Shown here in pieces: positions 52,321 through 60,288 of a stretch of 64,000 nt of DNA. The DNA comes from Allobosea sp. BH3 (lineage in GTDB: Bacteria; Pseudomonadota; Alphaproteobacteria; Rhizobiales; Beijerinckiaceae). The notes beneath the pieces were generated by a model that was not told where the DNA came from, did no database searches, and saw nothing but the letters and a program-made list of their open reading frames with translations. The stretch is from positions 558,001 through 622,000 of the forward strand of contig NZ_JAIMCA010000001.1 of the NCBI RefSeq assembly GCF_025499465.1. The letters are read 5' to 3'. The stretch's first letter is position 1. The number at the start of each line of letters is the position of its first letter. Position numbers and translations under genes: made by a program.

Positions 52321-52718
52321 GGCCGGTGCTGCCAATCCTTGTAGACGAACTCCAGGCTGTATCCGTCCGGGTCCAGAATGTTCGCAGCGTAGTAGCGGGG
52401 ATCGTAGTAAAGGCGGGCTGCCGGCGCGCCGTTGTCGGTCGCGCCTGCGGCCATGGCGGCGGCGTAGGCCGCATCGACCTCCGCCTGACCGTTCGCGACG
52501 AAGCCGATATGGGCAGCGCGGCCTTCGACCACGCCTTCCCGCAGCCAGAAGAAGATCCTCCCGTCGCAGCCGAAGCCCTTTAGGTCGGGATGTCCTGGCG
52601 GACCGTCGGCGCCGTCGTAATCGACCCGGTCGACGATGCCGAGCGGTGCCAGCGCGGCCGTGTAGAAAGCGATGGATCGCGTCAGGTCGCTGACGGAGAT
52701 GAAGATGTGGTCGAGCAT
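52317..52718 (-). CDS. VOC-family (glyoxalase-like) protein
   Basis: The 133-residue protein is a single vicinal oxygen chelate domain: MLDHIFISVSDLTRSIAFYTAALAPLGI, HIGFVANGQAEVDAAYAAAMAAG and YYAANILDPDGYSLEFVY. His3 and the Glu near the end are the likely metal ligands. GGAAG precedes the ATG. It overlaps the next gene by 4 bp. Confidence 0.9.
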   Translation of the reverse strand: MLDHIFISVSDLTRSIAFYTAALAPLGIVDRVDYDGADGPPGHPDLKGFGCDGRIFFWLREGVVEGRAAHIGFVANGQAEVDAAYAAAMAAGATDNGAPAARLYYDPRYYAANILDPDGYSLEFVYKDWQHRP

Positions 52719-52729
52719 GCTGCTTCCAA

Positions 52730-53473
52730 TCAGATGATGTAGCCGCCGCCGACTTCGACGTTCTGGGCGTTGATCCAGGCGCTCTCTTCCGACAGCAGGC
52801 TGGCGACGACGCGGCCGACATCGTCGGGCTCGCCGACACGGCCGAGCGCGGTCTGGGCCGACAGCATCGCCTCGAATTCGTCGTTGAGCCCGCCGCCGAG
52901 CTCCGTCCGGATGGCGCCCGGCGCGATCGAGTTGGCGCGGATGCCGCGTTCGCCGAACTCCTTGGCCATATAGCGCGTCAGGACTTCGAGCCCACCCTTG
53001 AACGAGGCGTAGGGGGCGACGCCAGCGGTGGCGACGCGGGTCGTGGCACTGGTCAGGTTCAGGATGGCCCCGCCATCGGCCATCAGCGGCAACAGGGTCT
53101 GGGTCAGGAAGAACGGCCCCTTGAGGTGGACATTGAACAGCCCGTCGAACTGCGCTTCACTGACCGTCGTGATTGGCTCGAACAGGCCATAGCCGGCGTT
53201 GTTCACGAGATAGTCGAAGTTCTTCCGGCCCCAGACCCGTCCGAGGGTCTCGGTAACCTGATCGCGGAAGACCGAGAAGGACGCGCTCTTCCCGACATCC
53301 AGTGCGAGCGCAGCGGCCTTGCCGCCAGCCTTCTCGATCTCGGCAACTGCGGCCTCGGCGCCGGCGGGATGACTGTTATAGGTCAGCACGACGCCCATGC
53401 CTCGGCTGGCGCATTGCAGCGCGGCGCTGCGACCCAGGCCGCGGCTACCGCCGGTGATGATGACGATCTTCAT
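52730..53473 (-). CDS. short-chain dehydrogenase/reductase
   Basis: The 247-residue SDR has TGGSRGLGRSAAL (cofactor loop), NNAGYG, Ser in LNLTSATTRVA and the catalytic YASFK; it ends in NVEVGGGYII. ATG at 53473 has GGGAG upstream. A much longer open frame to 53863 is antisense to the AraC gene and is rejected. It is first in the operon SDR-VOC-saccharopine-like-SnoaL and divergent from the AraC gene. NADP preference is likely from the basic loop but not certain. Confidence 0.92.
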   Translation of the reverse strand: MKIVIITGGSRGLGRSAALQCASRGMGVVLTYNSHPAGAEAAVAEIEKAGGKAAALALDVGKSASFSVFRDQVTETLGRVWGRKNFDYLVNNAGYGLFEPITTVSEAQFDGLFNVHLKGPFFLTQTLLPLMADGGAILNLTSATTRVATAGVAPYASFKGGLEVLTRYMAKEFGERGIRANSIAPGAIRTELGGGLNDEFEAMLSAQTALGRVGEPDDVGRVVASLLSEESAWINAQNVEVGGGYII

Positions 53474-53536
53474 GGTGTGGCTCCCGTCTCTTCGGTGACT
53501 AAAGAGATAGGCCTCCGCCGCGCCGCAGGCGTTACG

Positions 53537-53566
53537 TGATCCTGCCCCAGTCTTGCCTGATCCTGC
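53537..53566 (+). promoter_or_regulatory. direct repeat TGATCCTGC, 21-bp period, predicted AraC site
   Basis: TGATCCTGC occurs at 53537-53545 and again at 53558-53566, exactly two helical turns apart. That is the spacing of tandem half-sites for AraC-family dimers. The pair lies in the 135-bp gap between the divergent SDR and AraC genes. Confidence 0.6.
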
Positions 53567-53608
53567 TTTCCGCTTGTGGTGCGCAGCGCGAACGCGCAGG
53601 GATGGGAG

Positions 53609-54496
53609 ATGGAAACAGCCCTCGAAGAACTGCGTCGCCTGGCCGCCCACGCCGAAAATAGGCGGACGGAAACGGGCATTCCGCGCCTCGCCATGGTGCA
53701 GGGGAAAATCCCCGAGCACGACCTGGCGGCCGTGTACGAACCGATGATCAACCTGATTCTGCGCGGGTCGAAATCGATGACCGTCGGCGACCGGACCCTT
53801 CACTATGATCCGGCCACCTATTTCGTCATGTCGGTCGAACTGCCCGCCGTCGGCAGCGTCCATCCGGCGGTGACCGGCGAGCCCTATCTGGCGGTCAGCC
53901 TGACGCTCGATCCAAAAATCATCGCCGAGCTGCTGGCGTCCGCTCCGGCTGCTGCCGGGCGCGAAAGCAGCCAGGGTTTCTCAGTCGCCCCGGTCACGCC
54001 CGAGCTGCTCGGTGGCTGGGTCCGACTGCTGCGCCTGATGGAGCATCCCGACGACATCCCTGTCCTAGCTCCGGCCTATGAACGCGAGATCCTGTATCGC
54101 GTGCTGCAAGGGCCGCAGGGCTGGATGCTGCGCGACATCGCCACGCCCGAAACCGCCCTGTCGCGCATCCACGCCGCCATTCTCTGGATCCGCGAGAACT
54201 TCACCCAGCCTTTGCGGATCGAGTCGCTCGCGGACAGGGTCGCCATGAGCGTTTCGGCCTTTCACCGCCAGTTCAAGGCGGTGACCAATATGAGCCCGCT
54301 CCAGTTCCAAAAGACTATCCGGCTCATGCATGCGCGCCGGCTCATGGTCACCGAGGCGCTCAGTGCGGCCTCGGTCTCGATCCGCGTCGGCTATGAAAGC
54401 CCGTCCCAGTTCAGCCGCGAATACAGCCGCCTGTTCGGCCAGTCGCCGGTGCGAGACACGGCGGATCTCGCTGGTGCCTGGAGAAGCGCGCGTTAG
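53609..54496 (+). CDS. AraC-family transcriptional regulator (AraC_N type)
   Basis: The 295-residue regulator has the AraC_N-type N-terminal domain (FYP-like VYEPMINLILRGSKSMTVGDRTLHYDPATYFVMSVELPAVGSVHPA) and two C-terminal HTH motifs (IESLADRVAMSVSAFHRQFKAVTNMSPLQFQKTIRLMHARRLM; SVSIRVGYESPSQFSREYSRLFGQSP). ATG at 53609 is preferred; GTG at 53576 would add 11 residues. Its neighbours on the other strand form an oxidoreductase operon, which it likely activates. Related YqhC-type proteins sense aldehydes. Confidence 0.9.
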   Translation: METALEELRRLAAHAENRRTETGIPRLAMVQGKIPEHDLAAVYEPMINLILRGSKSMTVGDRTLHYDPATYFVMSVELPAVGSVHPAVTGEPYLAVSLTLDPKIIAELLASAPAAAGRESSQGFSVAPVTPELLGGWVRLLRLMEHPDDIPVLAPAYEREILYRVLQGPQGWMLRDIATPETALSRIHAAILWIRENFTQPLRIESLADRVAMSVSAFHRQFKAVTNMSPLQFQKTIRLMHARRLMVTEALSAASVSIRVGYESPSQFSREYSRLFGQSPVRDTADLAGAWRSAR

Positions 54497-54579
54497 TTCG
54501 GTCAGCGCCAAATAACTGACGTCGCCACCTATCCCGAGAGCGGAAGCCCGCGGTTCTGACGCGAGATATCGACTCCAGA

Positions 54580-54770
54580 CCTCCTAGGTTAGCGGAGTTT
54601 GGCGATACCGATGCCGTCGAGCTTTGCGCGATCCTTGATGGACTCTGCGCTACGGATCATTGCTTTCGCAATCGCCTTCAGGGCCATGCCCTGCCCAGCA
54701 AGCAATTTCAGTAGCAGCAACGCGATGAAATTGACCGACTGGTATCTAGGTCAACCACCGGGTCGCGCCA
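54580..54770. repeat. dispersed repeat, copy 2 (191 bp, deleted form)
   Basis: This segment aligns with 17785-18074 without gaps except for a net 99-bp loss. The junction lies between CAATTTCAG and TAGCAGCAA near 54719. Flanks show no target duplication. It contains the broken copy of the small HTH gene. Confidence 0.85.
54591..54740 (-). pseudogene. degenerate copy of the small HTH gene
   Basis: Against the intact gene at 17794-18045 the start codon ATG has become CAG and 33 codons are lost in frame. This removes the linker and the WT-x-EE part of the HTH. The rest (LKLLAGQGMALKAIAKAMIRSAESIKDRAKLDGIGIAKLR) is well kept and ends in TAA at the same place. The frame is preserved, which is curious for a dead gene. 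Confidence 0.7.
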
Positions 54771-54830
54771 GTTGCGGACATTGACGCCATGCCCAAAAGC
54801 GGACCGCAGGAGTGCGCCACTCTCCATCGT

Positions 54831-54855
54831 ATTAATTAGACATACTTATCAGACC
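54831..54855. promoter_or_regulatory. 25-bp motif, predicted LysR binding site 1
   Basis: ATTAATTAGAC, CTTAT and AGACC blocks occur in the same order and spacing as at 61168-61192, with 21 of 25 bases equal. It lies about 80 bp upstream of the first gene of the exported enzyme cluster. A 12-bp palindrome TTAGATATCTAA follows at 54864-54875. The region is AT-rich against a GC-rich background, as expected for a promoter. Confidence 0.72.
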
Positions 54856-54933
54856 TATTGGATTTAGATATCTAATCGAAGAGTGGCGAGGTGACTAAGT
54901 TCCTCACGAGCTGATCCAGCGAACGAGGGGTGA

Positions 54934-56022
54934 ATGCCTGCCATCGACACCAGAATTCTCATCGCGCCCTTCCTTCTTGCGGGGGGCTTGATGGGTTCAA
55001 CACCGGCGTTCGCTCAAGAGGCGGCCAAGCCCGGCCTTTTGACGATCCAGACACAAGGCAGCTTCGCTGTCGGCGGGACGGTGGCGAAAACCCCCGGGAC
55101 TTTCGACAACAACAAGCCAACTGTCGAAGGGCAGAGCCTGCATGGCGATCACCTCTACGCCTTCTACCAGGTCCCCCAGAATCCCAAGGCGCTGCCCGTC
55201 GTCATGCTGCACGGCGCCTTCCAGTCGGCGCGCAGCTGGGAGACGACCTCGGATGGGCGCGAGGGCTTCCAGACCCTCTTCCTGCGTCGCGGTTTCCCGG
55301 TCTATCTCGTCGATCAGCCGCGCCGCGGGCGCGCCGGCAACAGCACGGTCGGGGCGACGATCGATCCCACCCCCTATGACCAGCTCTTCTTCGATCAGTT
55401 CCGGCTCGGCAAATGGCCGAACTACTTCGATAACGTGCAGTTCGATCGCAAGCCCGAGACGTTGGAACAGTTCTTCCGCTCGGTCACGCCGAATACCGGG
55501 CCATACGATGCCGCCGTCATTTCCGATGCGATGGCGGCGCTGCTCGCCAAGACCGGTCCTGCGATCCTGTTCACGCATTCCCAAGGTGGCGGCCCGGGCT
55601 GGCTGACAGCGATCAAGAACGCCAACGTCAAGGCAATCGTCGCGTTCGAACCGGGCAGCGGCTTCATCTTCCCGGAAGGCGAGCTGCCCCCGGCCATGCC
55701 GAGCGCTGCCGGGACTCTGTCGCCCGAGGCAGTGCCGCTGGCGGATTTCCAGAAACTCACCCGCATCCCGATCGTCATCTATTACGGCGACAATTTCCCG
55801 GTCGAGCCGACAACGGAGCGCGGGCAGGACAACTGGCGCGTCCGGCTGGCGATGGCCAAGCTCTGGGTCGCAGCCGTGAACCGGCACGGCGGGGATGCGC
55901 GCCTCGTGCACCTTCCCGAGATCGGCATACGCGGCAACACGCACTTCCCCTTCTCCGACCTGAACAACATCGAGATCGCAGACCTGGTCTCGAAGTTCCT
56001 CGCCGAGAAGAAGGTCGACTGA
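54934..56022 (+). CDS. exported alpha/beta hydrolase
   Basis: The 362-residue protein has a signal peptide (ILIAPFLLAGGLMGSTPAFAQ), oxyanion region VVMLHGAFQSARSWETTSDGREGFQTLFLRRGFPVYLVDQPRRGRAG, nucleophile elbow THSQGGGPGW, acid near VIYYGDNFP and His in GIRGNTHFPFSDLNN. These mark an esterase-like secreted or periplasmic hydrolase. It is the first of seven co-oriented genes. Confidence 0.88.
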   Translation: MPAIDTRILIAPFLLAGGLMGSTPAFAQEAAKPGLLTIQTQGSFAVGGTVAKTPGTFDNNKPTVEGQSLHGDHLYAFYQVPQNPKALPVVMLHGAFQSARSWETTSDGREGFQTLFLRRGFPVYLVDQPRRGRAGNSTVGATIDPTPYDQLFFDQFRLGKWPNYFDNVQFDRKPETLEQFFRSVTPNTGPYDAAVISDAMAALLAKTGPAILFTHSQGGGPGWLTAIKNANVKAIVAFEPGSGFIFPEGELPPAMPSAAGTLSPEAVPLADFQKLTRIPIVIYYGDNFPVEPTTERGQDNWRVRLAMAKLWVAAVNRHGGDARLVHLPEIGIRGNTHFPFSDLNNIEIADLVSKFLAEKKVD

Positions 56023-56068
56023 GGCCGGAGGCGCATCGCGCCCGGTCCGAAGCACTCAATTCGAAAGG

Positions 56069-57148
56069 ATGACCATGATGAACCGTAGAACCGTCCTGAC
56101 GACGGCCGTCGCTGCCGCTGCAGGCTTTGCAGCCGGCGAGGCCGGCGCCGCCGATGACAGGAAAAACCCCTTCGGCCTCGTCTACCGGGGCGCGATCACC
56201 GCGAACGACCCCGGCAAGGTCAATATCCATCCGGTCACTTACAAGCTCGGTGGGCTGGACATCGTCGCCAATGTCTACACCCCGGCTGGCTACAGCGCCG
56301 ACAAGACCTATCCTGCCATCGTCGTCGCCCATCCGAACGGTGGCGTGAAGGAGCAGGTCGCAGGGCTCTACGCCCAGCGGCTGGCGGGCGAGGGCTACAT
56401 CGCGATCACGGCGGACGCGGCCTATCAGGGCGGCAGTAATGGTCAGCCTCGCAGCGTGGACAAGCCCCAGAACCGCGTCGAGGACATCCACGGCATGGCG
56501 GATTTCATCACCCGCTATCCGGGTGTCGATGCCGCGCGCGTCGGGCTGCTCGGCATCTGCGGCGGAGGCGGTTATTCGCTTTCGGCGGCAAAGGTCGACA
56601 AGCGGTTCAAGTCGATCGCCACGTTGAGCATGTTCAACTCCGGGCGCGTCCGCCGCAACGGCTTCGCGGATTCTCAAGTCAACACCATCCAGGACCGCCT
56701 GCGGCAGGTCTCCCAGGCCCGTGCGCAGGAGGCTGCAGGTGGTGAGATCCTCTATTCGGGTGACGCCAACCTGAGCGACGAGCAGATCGCCAAGCTCCCC
56801 TTCGAGATGTACCGGCAGGGTTACGAGTACTACTGGAAGACCCACGCTCACCCGAACTCGACGTTCAAGTACACGACCAGCAGCCTGTTAGACCTGATGC
56901 GCTGGGATGCGACCGACCAGATCGAGCTGATCGACCAGCCATTGCTGATGATCGCCGGCAGCAAGGCCGACAGCCTCTACATGACCAAGGAGGCCTTCCC
57001 GAAGGCGACCGGCGCCAAGGACAAGGAGAAGTTCGAGATCGAGGGCGCGACGCATATCGAGACCTACTGGGTGCCGAAATACGTCGATGCCGCCATGGCC
57101 AAGCTGACCCCGTTCTTCGCCCGGACGCTTCCGTCCGGCCGAACCTGA
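56069..57148 (+). CDS. exported dienelactone hydrolase-like alpha/beta hydrolase
   Basis: The 359-residue protein has a Tat-type signal (NRRTVLTTAVAAAAGFAAGEAGA) and an alpha/beta-hydrolase core: AIVVAHPNGGVKEQ, a Cys nucleophile elbow GLLGICGGGGYSLSAA, LLMIAGSKADSLYM and EGATHIETYW. Cys in place of Ser at the elbow is as in dienelactone hydrolases. ATG at 56069 or 56075 could be used; GAAAGGATG precedes. It probably acts with the neighbouring hydrolases on one substrate class. Confidence 0.87.
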   Translation: MTMMNRRTVLTTAVAAAAGFAAGEAGAADDRKNPFGLVYRGAITANDPGKVNIHPVTYKLGGLDIVANVYTPAGYSADKTYPAIVVAHPNGGVKEQVAGLYAQRLAGEGYIAITADAAYQGGSNGQPRSVDKPQNRVEDIHGMADFITRYPGVDAARVGLLGICGGGGYSLSAAKVDKRFKSIATLSMFNSGRVRRNGFADSQVNTIQDRLRQVSQARAQEAAGGEILYSGDANLSDEQIAKLPFEMYRQGYEYYWKTHAHPNSTFKYTTSSLLDLMRWDATDQIELIDQPLLMIAGSKADSLYMTKEAFPKATGAKDKEKFEIEGATHIETYWVPKYVDAAMAKLTPFFARTLPSGRT

Positions 57149-57177
57149 GCCATCTCCCAACCCGAACGAGGTCTGCC

Positions 57178-57594
57178 ATGCGAACGATCCGCAACGCGTC
57201 GGTTGCTGCCCTGCTGCTCAGCGCAGCGCCATTCGAGGGCTCCACCCAAGCGCAAACCGCAAACCAGCCGGCGACGGCAAAGCCGCCGTCCCGCGCCCAG
57301 CAGCTCATGGGGGACATCGCCCCGAAAATGGCCGAGCTGACCGACAATGTGCTGTTCGGCGACATCTGGGAACGGCCGGGACTGGCCAAGCGCGACCGCA
57401 GTCTGATCACGGTCGCGGCCCTGATCGCGCTGAACCGGCCCGAGCAGCTCCGCTCGCACATGGCGCTGGCCCGCACGAACGGCGTCAAGGAAGAGGAGAT
57501 CGTCGAGGCGATCACGCAGCTCGCCTTCTACGCCGGCTGGCCGAACGCGATCGCGGCCATCAACGTCGCCCGCGAAGTCTTCAAGCAGAAGTGA
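57178..57594 (+). CDS. exported carboxymuconolactone decarboxylase-family protein
   Basis: The 138-residue protein has an N-terminal signal-like segment (ASVAALLLSAAPFEGSTQAQ) and a CMD domain: LTDNVLFGDIWERPGLAKRDRSLITVAALIALNRPEQLRSHMALARTNGVKEEEIVEAITQLAFYAGWPNAIAAINVAREVF. It lacks the CxxC of AhpD-type members, so decarboxylase/isomerase-like chemistry is more likely than peroxidase. It lies 29 bp after the previous gene and overlaps the cupin gene. Confidence 0.88.
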   Translation: MRTIRNASVAALLLSAAPFEGSTQAQTANQPATAKPPSRAQQLMGDIAPKMAELTDNVLFGDIWERPGLAKRDRSLITVAALIALNRPEQLRSHMALARTNGVKEEEIVEAITQLAFYAGWPNAIAAINVAREVFKQK

Positions 57595-58073
57595 GCCATC
57601 GCATGCTCGCTCCCGCTCTGATCTTCGCGGCGATGGCGCTGCCCTTCGGCGCGGCGCTCGCCCAAACCGACCGGGCCGTCGTCGTTCAACGCTCCGGCGC
57701 GCAGAAGCCTGCCGCCGGCCCGGCCCAGAACTTCACGGGAAAGGTCGAGGTATCTGGCCGGTTCCAAGGTACGGCACCCGCCCGCATCGGCGGGGGCACG
57801 GTCACATTCGAGGCGGGCGCCCGCACCGCCTGGCACACGCACCCGCTCGGCCAGACGCTGATCGTCACCGAGGGTGTCGGCCGAGTGCAGCACTGGGGCG
57901 GTGAGATCCAGGAGATCCGGCCCGGCGACATCGTCTGGATTCCGCCGGGCGTGAAGCACTGGCATGGCGCCTCCCCGGCTTCCGTGATGACCCATATCGC
58001 CATCTCGGAATCCCTCGATGGCAAGACCGTCGACTGGATGGAGCATGTCTCCGACCAGCAATATGGCCGCTGA
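57591..58073 (+). CDS. exported cupin-domain protein
   Basis: The 160-residue protein has a signal peptide (MLAPALIFAAMALPFGAALA) and a single cupin domain with metal motifs TAWHTHPLGQTLIVTEGVGRVQHWGG and IPPGVKHWHGASPASVMTHIAI. GTG at 57591 overlaps the CMD stop (GTGA); ATG at 57603 is the alternative. CMD and cupin genes are often paired or fused, which suggests joint action. Confidence 0.88.
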   Translation: MSHRMLAPALIFAAMALPFGAALAQTDRAVVVQRSGAQKPAAGPAQNFTGKVEVSGRFQGTAPARIGGGTVTFEAGARTAWHTHPLGQTLIVTEGVGRVQHWGGEIQEIRPGDIVWIPPGVKHWHGASPASVMTHIAISESLDGKTVDWMEHVSDQQYGR

Positions 58074-58082
58074 GGATCCCAG

Positions 58083-58562
58083 ATGAAGCTTGCTACTCAA
58101 GCGGCCCTCACGGCCGTAGCGATGACCGTTGTTCTCAGCGTCGGCTGGCAGGTCCATGCCGAAGCCACGCGCGCGACGCTGCCCGACCTCGACAAGCTGG
58201 TCCACTACACGACCGTGCGCCGCGGCAACGTCACCGAACACATCATGACGACGCCGCAGGCGCTGGACGCCGTCAGGAACAAGCAACCGATCCCCAGCGG
58301 CACGCACTTCGTGCTGGTCGACTACCGGGACGGCAAGCTGTTCCGCTACTTCGTGATGGAGAAGGGCAAGGGTTGGGGCGCCGACTATGACGAGCGCCGC
58401 CGGACCGGTGACTGGCAGTATCAGTGGTTCTGGCCGGATGGAAAGATCAACACGGCCGAGAACACGGCACGCTGCGCGAGCTGCCACGGCAGCCAGGCGA
58501 GCAGCGACTATCTCTACACCGCCTACCGGATTCCCCGCTTCAACGGCACGGCGGTCGAGTAG
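58083..58562 (+). CDS. cytochrome P460-family protein
   Basis: The 159-residue protein has a signal peptide (ALTAVAMTVVLSVGWQVHA), the P460-family core THFVLVDYRDGKLFRYFVMEKGKGWGADYDERRRTGDWQYQWFWPDG and a C-terminal heme site ARCASCHGSQASSDYLYT. Family members include hydroxylamine- or NO-oxidising periplasmic hemoproteins with a modified heme, but many are uncharacterised. It sits 9 bp after the cupin gene and 8 bp before a membrane cytochrome-like gene. Confidence 0.9.
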   Translation: MKLATQAALTAVAMTVVLSVGWQVHAEATRATLPDLDKLVHYTTVRRGNVTEHIMTTPQALDAVRNKQPIPSGTHFVLVDYRDGKLFRYFVMEKGKGWGADYDERRRTGDWQYQWFWPDGKINTAENTARCASCHGSQASSDYLYTAYRIPRFNGTAVE

Positions 58563-58570
58563 GCCAGACG

Positions 58571-59296
58571 ATGAGCCGGGTCTTCGCCCTTCGCCTCTGG
58601 CTGGACGGTTTCGCCGCCGTCCTGCTCGTATTCGGCCTCTCCTACTGGTGGCTGGGCAATGTCGCGCATGAGATCGCCGGGACGCTGATGTTCGTCCTGC
58701 TGATCGCGCATAACCTGTTCAATCGCCGCTGGTATGGAAACCTCCCGAGAACCCGGCGCGAACCCCGCAGCCTCTTCAACGTCCTCGTCACGGCCGGTCT
58801 CTTGTCAGCCATGCTGGTGCTGCTCGTGACCAGCGTCCTGATCTCGAACGCACTCGCATCCGTCCTGCCGCCTTGGGGTGGGTTCACCGTGCGGCAGATC
58901 CATACCGTCGCCGCCTACTGGGTCCTCGTGATCGTAGCGGTGCATCTCGGCCTGCGCTGGCCGATGCTGATGGGTCTCGCCAGGATTGGCTTCGGCATCC
59001 GCGGGGCGAGCGTCGTCAGGACCTGGATTCTGCGTGCGACCACTGGCGTGGTGGCCGCCTTCGGCGTGTGGAGCTGCCTGGTTCTGGGGCTCGGCATGAA
59101 GCTGACAATGCAGATGAGCCTGGACTGGTGGAACTTCGAAGAGTCAGTCGCAGGCTTCTTCATCCACATCGGCGCCGTAACCGGGCTCGCCATCTCGGGA
59201 ACATACTACGCGATGAAACTGATTGAGGTTGCCCGCCGCGATCGTCGCCAAGGCCGCGTCGCTGCTCGGCCGATCCCGGAGAGCGTCTCGCCATGA
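58571..59296 (+). CDS. DUF4405 cytochrome b-like membrane protein
   Basis: The 241-residue protein has about five hydrophobic helices with conserved His (VAHEIAGTLMFVLLIAHNLFNRRWY; VRQIHTVAAYWVLVIVAVHLGLRW; FFIHIGAVTGLAISGTYYAM) fitting a heme-b-binding DUF4405 protein. It could pass electrons from the P460 protein to the quinone pool (inference). Its stop overlaps the next start as ATGA. Confidence 0.85.
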   Translation: MSRVFALRLWLDGFAAVLLVFGLSYWWLGNVAHEIAGTLMFVLLIAHNLFNRRWYGNLPRTRREPRSLFNVLVTAGLLSAMLVLLVTSVLISNALASVLPPWGGFTVRQIHTVAAYWVLVIVAVHLGLRWPMLMGLARIGFGIRGASVVRTWILRATTGVVAAFGVWSCLVLGLGMKLTMQMSLDWWNFEESVAGFFIHIGAVTGLAISGTYYAMKLIEVARRDRRQGRVAARPIPESVSP

Positions 59297-60288
59297 GCGC
59301 GCGTCTGTCACGGCGTGAATGGCTCGCCGCGGCGGTGTTATGCTCCGCCCCGGGTCGTGGAACGGCAGGAACGCCGTCGAAGGGAACAACCTCCGTCACC
59401 TACGCTGCGCTGACGCCTGAAAGCACATTGGGCGAACTACTGAGCCATCCGGCCTTCAAAGGGTTCGGGCGACGCCTGTTGCCCTGGGATGATCGCGACG
59501 TCGACGAGCAAGCCCGGCTGTCCGATATCGGCGCCTTGCTGCCCTACCACACCAACATCGACCTCCCCTCGACCGTCGCTGCCCTGAACCGACTCGTTGC
59601 GGACGCGGCTGCGGGCCATCAGGTTTTCTACGAACTCTACGATGATGCAGAGCGGAAGGCGGAACCCGACAAGGCGCATGCCGGTCTTTTCTTCTTCCGC
59701 GGAACCCCCGGTGCACCATTCGCGATCGTCGCCCCGGGCGGCGGCTTCGCCTATGTCGGATCGGTCCATGAGGGCTTCCCCTACGCAGCCGAGATCAGTC
59801 GCGCCGGATTGAATGCCTTCGTCCTGAAATACCGGGCCGGGCGGGGTGGGCAGATCGCTACCCAGGACCTGGCCGCTGCGATCGGCTTTGTGTTCCGTAA
59901 CGCCGGCAACCTGGCGGTCGACACGAAAGGCTATTCGCTGTGGGGCAGCTCTGCGGGCGCGCGGATGGCGGCCTTCATCGGCAGCCATGGTGCGGCCCGC
60001 TTCGGCGGGCCCGACTTGCCCCGGCCGGCGGTCGTCGTGACGGCGTATACGGCGCATTCCGACGTCGGCGAAAGCGAACCCCCGACATTCGCAGTCGTGG
60101 GCTCCCGGGATGGCATCGCGCCACCGGCATCGATGGAGCGAAGGGTCGATGCCTTGCGGCGCCTAGGCACGGAGGTGGACTATCGTGTGTATCCCGGCGT
60201 CGGCCACGGTTTCGGTCTGGGCATCGGAACCAGTGCAGAGGGCTGGATCAGGGAGGCTATCCAGTTCTGGCGGCGTCAACCACGGTAG
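59293..60288 (+). CDS. exported alpha/beta hydrolase (esterase/lipase-like)
   Basis: The 331-residue protein has a Tat-type signal (SRREWLAAAVLCSAPGRGTA), a weakly conserved N-terminal LLSHPAFKGFGRRLLPWDD segment, then an alpha/beta-hydrolase core: FAIVAPGGGFAYVGSVHEGFPYAAEISRAGLNAFVLKYR, nucleophile WGSSAGARMAAFIG, acid in VVGSRDGIAP and His in GVGHGFGLGIGT. It ends the cluster and runs 13 bp into the 3' end of the convergent LysR gene. Confidence 0.88.
   Translation: MSARLSRREWLAAAVLCSAPGRGTAGTPSKGTTSVTYAALTPESTLGELLSHPAFKGFGRRLLPWDDRDVDEQARLSDIGALLPYHTNIDLPSTVAALNRLVADAAAGHQVFYELYDDAERKAEPDKAHAGLFFFRGTPGAPFAIVAPGGGFAYVGSVHEGFPYAAEISRAGLNAFVLKYRAGRGGQIATQDLAAAIGFVFRNAGNLAVDTKGYSLWGSSAGARMAAFIGSHGAARFGGPDLPRPAVVVTAYTAHSDVGESEPPTFAVVGSRDGIAPPASMERRVDALRRLGTEVDYRVYPGVGHGFGLGIGTSAEGWIREAIQFWRRQPR

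Noticed and set aside
52321-52839. Upstream extension of the saccharopine dehydrogenase-like frame to 502 codons
   Set aside because: The added part overlaps the VOC gene in another frame; ATG 52320 starts a normal Rossmann N-terminus and overlaps the VOC stop as ATGA.
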